From NCBI GenBank assembly GCA_002452095.1, contig DKEG01000054.1, forward strand, positions 1-14,528: DNA of 14,528 nt, in the 5' to 3' direction. Under the pieces are notes generated by a model. It saw only the letters and a list, made by a program, of their open reading frames with translations, was not told the origin of the DNA and did no database searches. This stretch comes from Bacteroidales bacterium UBA6828. Its GTDB lineage: Bacteria > Bacteroidota > Bacteroidia > Bacteroidales > Paludibacteraceae. Shown piece after piece: positions 13,335 through 14,528 of the stretch. Position numbers and translations under genes: made by a program. Within the stretch, counting starts at the first letter, position 1. Each line of letters begins with the position of its first letter.

Positions 13335-13766
13335 TTAATTCCATTGTGTATAGGGGAACTTTGCCAGCATCTCGGCGGCTTGGTCAATTCCGTTTTGCAG
13401 TTTCTTATCGAGCATCATCTTAAACATCATCGGCAAGTCGGCTTTCAGCGTTAGTTTGATGCGGGTATCGGTGGGAGTAACTTCTTTGAGTTGAATCCAG
13501 AAATTCATCTCCATAGGGATATTCTCCGCCCCGAACTTGATGGTGTCGTTCTCTATCTTGTCCACAATACGGATAGCAATCTTTTGCCCCAGTCCGTCCA
13601 CTTTCATCCGCACACAATCTTCGCTGATCTCCAACTCCTGCACTTTGTCCTGCGGAATGAGGTCCTTGACACGGTTGAGGTTGTTGAGGTTGCTCAATAC
13701 CCGATATATCTGTTCTGCCGAAGCAGCGGCAGATTGTATTTTGCTTTCGTATTTTACTTCAGACAT
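13335..13766 (-). CDS. SRPBCC-fold protein of unknown function
   Basis: A 143-residue protein with the pattern of the SRPBCC/START-like (polyketide cyclase) superfamily: an opening strand MSEVKYESKIQS, two short helices around AEQIYRVLSNLNNLNRVKDLI (18-38), a run of alternating strands (residues 42-110, with VRMKVDGLGQKIAIRIVDK and FWIQLKEV) and a long C-terminal helix KMMLDKKLQNGIDQAAEML. Such folds bind hydrophobic ligands; none is known here. No signal peptide. It lies between pyrE (43 bases upstream) and psd (10 bases downstream). A small SRPBCC gene directly after pyrE is, to my recollection, a recurring order in Bacteroides, which supports one operon but does not tell the function. Confidence 0.85.
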   Translation of the reverse strand: MSEVKYESKIQSAAASAEQIYRVLSNLNNLNRVKDLIPQDKVQELEISEDCVRMKVDGLGQKIAIRIVDKIENDTIKFGAENIPMEMNFWIQLKEVTPTDTRIKLTLKADLPMMFKMMLDKKLQNGIDQAAEMLAKFPYTQWN

Positions 13767-13775
13767 ACCTATGCT

Positions 13776-13809
13776 TAATTATGAATTATGAATTATGAAT
13801 GATGAATGA
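13776..13809. repeat. short tandem repeat between pyrE and the SRPBCC gene
   Basis: The 43-base gap consists largely of AATTATGA-type units (ATGAATTATGAATTATGAAT, then ATGATGAATGAT on the plus strand). It leaves no room for a promoter of usual shape, so the SRPBCC gene is probably read from the pyrE promoter. Confidence 0.75.
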
Positions 13810-14439
13810 TTACTTCCATTTGGTGGGGTTCTTGTGCCAGTCTTGCAGTACTTTGAGGTCGCTGTCGGAGAAGATATGCTCTGCGGCAGCCACTTTGACC
13901 AAGGCATCAAAATTGGTAAGCGGCACCAATTCGACATCGGCATCGTGGAAGACACGTTTGGCAGAAGACATCTGGTAGTCGAATATCGTTACCACGCCCT
14001 CTATGGTGCAACCGTTGTTGCGCAGAGCCTCGACGACCTTCTTTACATTATCACCTGCATTCACCTGGTTCTCAATAATTACCACTTTCTGGCGCGGACG
14101 CAGGTCGCCCTCAATCTGGTTCTCCAGCCCGTGGTCTTTCGGAGTGGGATGTACGTATATATAGGGCAATGCCAGTTGCTCTGCCACCAATACGCCGTGT
14201 GCTATGGCATTGACCGCCACGCCGGCAATAACATCGGCATCGGGGTAGAGTTCCGCCACGGTTTTTGCCAATTCCAACTTGATGAAATTGCGCATATAGG
14301 TATAGGAGAATATCTTGCGGTCGTCGAAATAAATAGGCGATTTGCGGTTGTTTGCCCATACAAACGGGCTATTGACCTGAAGGCTGAAAGTCTTCAGTTG
14401 CAACAACTTCTTCGCCACAAGCAGTTCAAGGTTTTCCAT
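13810..14439 (-). CDS. pyrE: orotate phosphoribosyltransferase-like protein with altered PRPP motif
   Basis: A 209-residue protein that aligns over its whole length with bacterial PyrE, which joins orotate to PRPP in pyrimidine synthesis. Retained are the KSPIYFDDRK segment (33-42), DVIAGVAVNAIAHGVLVA (69-86) and the catalytic loop PKDHGLENQIEG (100-111). The PRPP-binding motif, usually an acidic pair followed by TAGT or STGGS, reads here V-V-I-I-E123-N124-Q-V-N127-A-G129-D130-N: the second acid is Asn, the Thr is Asn, and an Asp stands where the 5'-phosphate should be bound. The usual SG before KSP is NN, and the TG in GVATG is VN. It could be an inactive or regulatory paralogue, or an enzyme with changed specificity. 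Its place at the head of an operon with a good promoter argues that it is expressed. Symbol given for family, not proven activity. Confidence 0.82.
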   Translation of the reverse strand: MENLELLVAKKLLQLKTFSLQVNSPFVWANNRKSPIYFDDRKIFSYTYMRNFIKLELAKTVAELYPDADVIAGVAVNAIAHGVLVAEQLALPYIYVHPTPKDHGLENQIEGDLRPRQKVVIIENQVNAGDNVKKVVEALRNNGCTIEGVVTIFDYQMSSAKRVFHDADVELVPLTNFDALVKVAAAEHIFSDSDLKVLQDWHKNPTKWK

Positions 14440-14462
14440 AACAGGTTTGCGTTTTTAGGGGG

Positions 14463-14493
14463 CAAAGGTACAACTTTTTTCCCATATATACAA
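14463..14493 (-). promoter_or_regulatory. Bacteroidota-type promoter of the pyrE-like operon
   Basis: On the minus strand TTG (14493-14491) is followed by 20 bases and TACCTTTG (14470-14463), matching the Bacteroidota consensus. Transcription should begin near 14456, leaving a leader of about 17 bases before the ATG at 14439. It probably serves the five genes down to 9430, since no comparable promoter appears in the short gaps between them. Confidence 0.83.
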
Positions 14494-14528
14494 GAGAGGA
14501 GGTGTTTTACCAGGGCAACCGCATCAAA

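Noticed and set aside
13325..13387. Longer psd frame starting at 13387
   Set aside because: It would overlap the SRPBCC gene by about 50 bases and add a non-homologous N-terminus.

Overview
The window reads as a chromosomal segment of a Bacteroidales bacterium (gut-type Bacteroidota). Four things suggest this: promoters of the Bacteroidota type (TTG or TTTG, 20 bases, then TAnnTTTG) at three places; no clear Shine-Dalgarno sites; a family set typical of the order (succinate/propionate-pathway methylmalonyl-CoA mutase, a fused NfnAB-like flavoprotein, a short-form phosphatidylserine decarboxylase, a secreted GH43); and lipoprotein and secreted proteins with Bacteroidota-style signals. Family or genus cannot be fixed from sequence reading alone. 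All eleven genes I can support lie on the minus strand, so the window is best read from its right end to its left.

Right block (14.5 to 9.4 kb): a canonical promoter drives a tightly packed run of pyrE-like orotate phosphoribosyltransferase, a small SRPBCC-fold protein, phosphatidylserine decarboxylase, deoC and an NfnA-NfnB (glutamate synthase small-chain-like) fusion. These are housekeeping genes of nucleotide, phospholipid and redox metabolism, not a single pathway. The PyrE-like protein is odd: its catalytic loop is intact but its PRPP-binding motif is rewritten.

Middle block (9.4 to 5.9 kb): about 590 gene-free bases rich in repeats precede a second canonical promoter. It drives three genes coupled by a 1-base gap and a 1-base overlap: a FecCD/BtuC-type metal or cofactor permease, an FMN-binding split-barrel (PNPOx-like) protein, and a secreted GH43 glycosidase. 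No binding protein or ATPase accompanies the permease.

Left block (5.9 kb to 0): gene-free DNA, a lipoprotein with a histidine-rich C-terminal domain resembling DUF6973, a second repeat-rich gene-free stretch of about 710 bases, a secreted endonuclease I with its own promoter, the small subunit of methylmalonyl-CoA mutase (mutA) and a GxxExxY protein. No mutB lies next to mutA inside the window.

The two large gene-free stretches (3.8-4.5 kb and 8.8-9.4 kb) share at least three repeat families, partly in opposite orientation. They also hold two candidate non-autonomous mobile elements bounded by inverted repeats. I see no RNA genes, CRISPR arrays, transposase genes or clear defence system. 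The strongest candidates for something undescribed are the altered PyrE, the repeat families, the DUF6973-like lipoprotein and the permease/flavoprotein/glycosidase operon.
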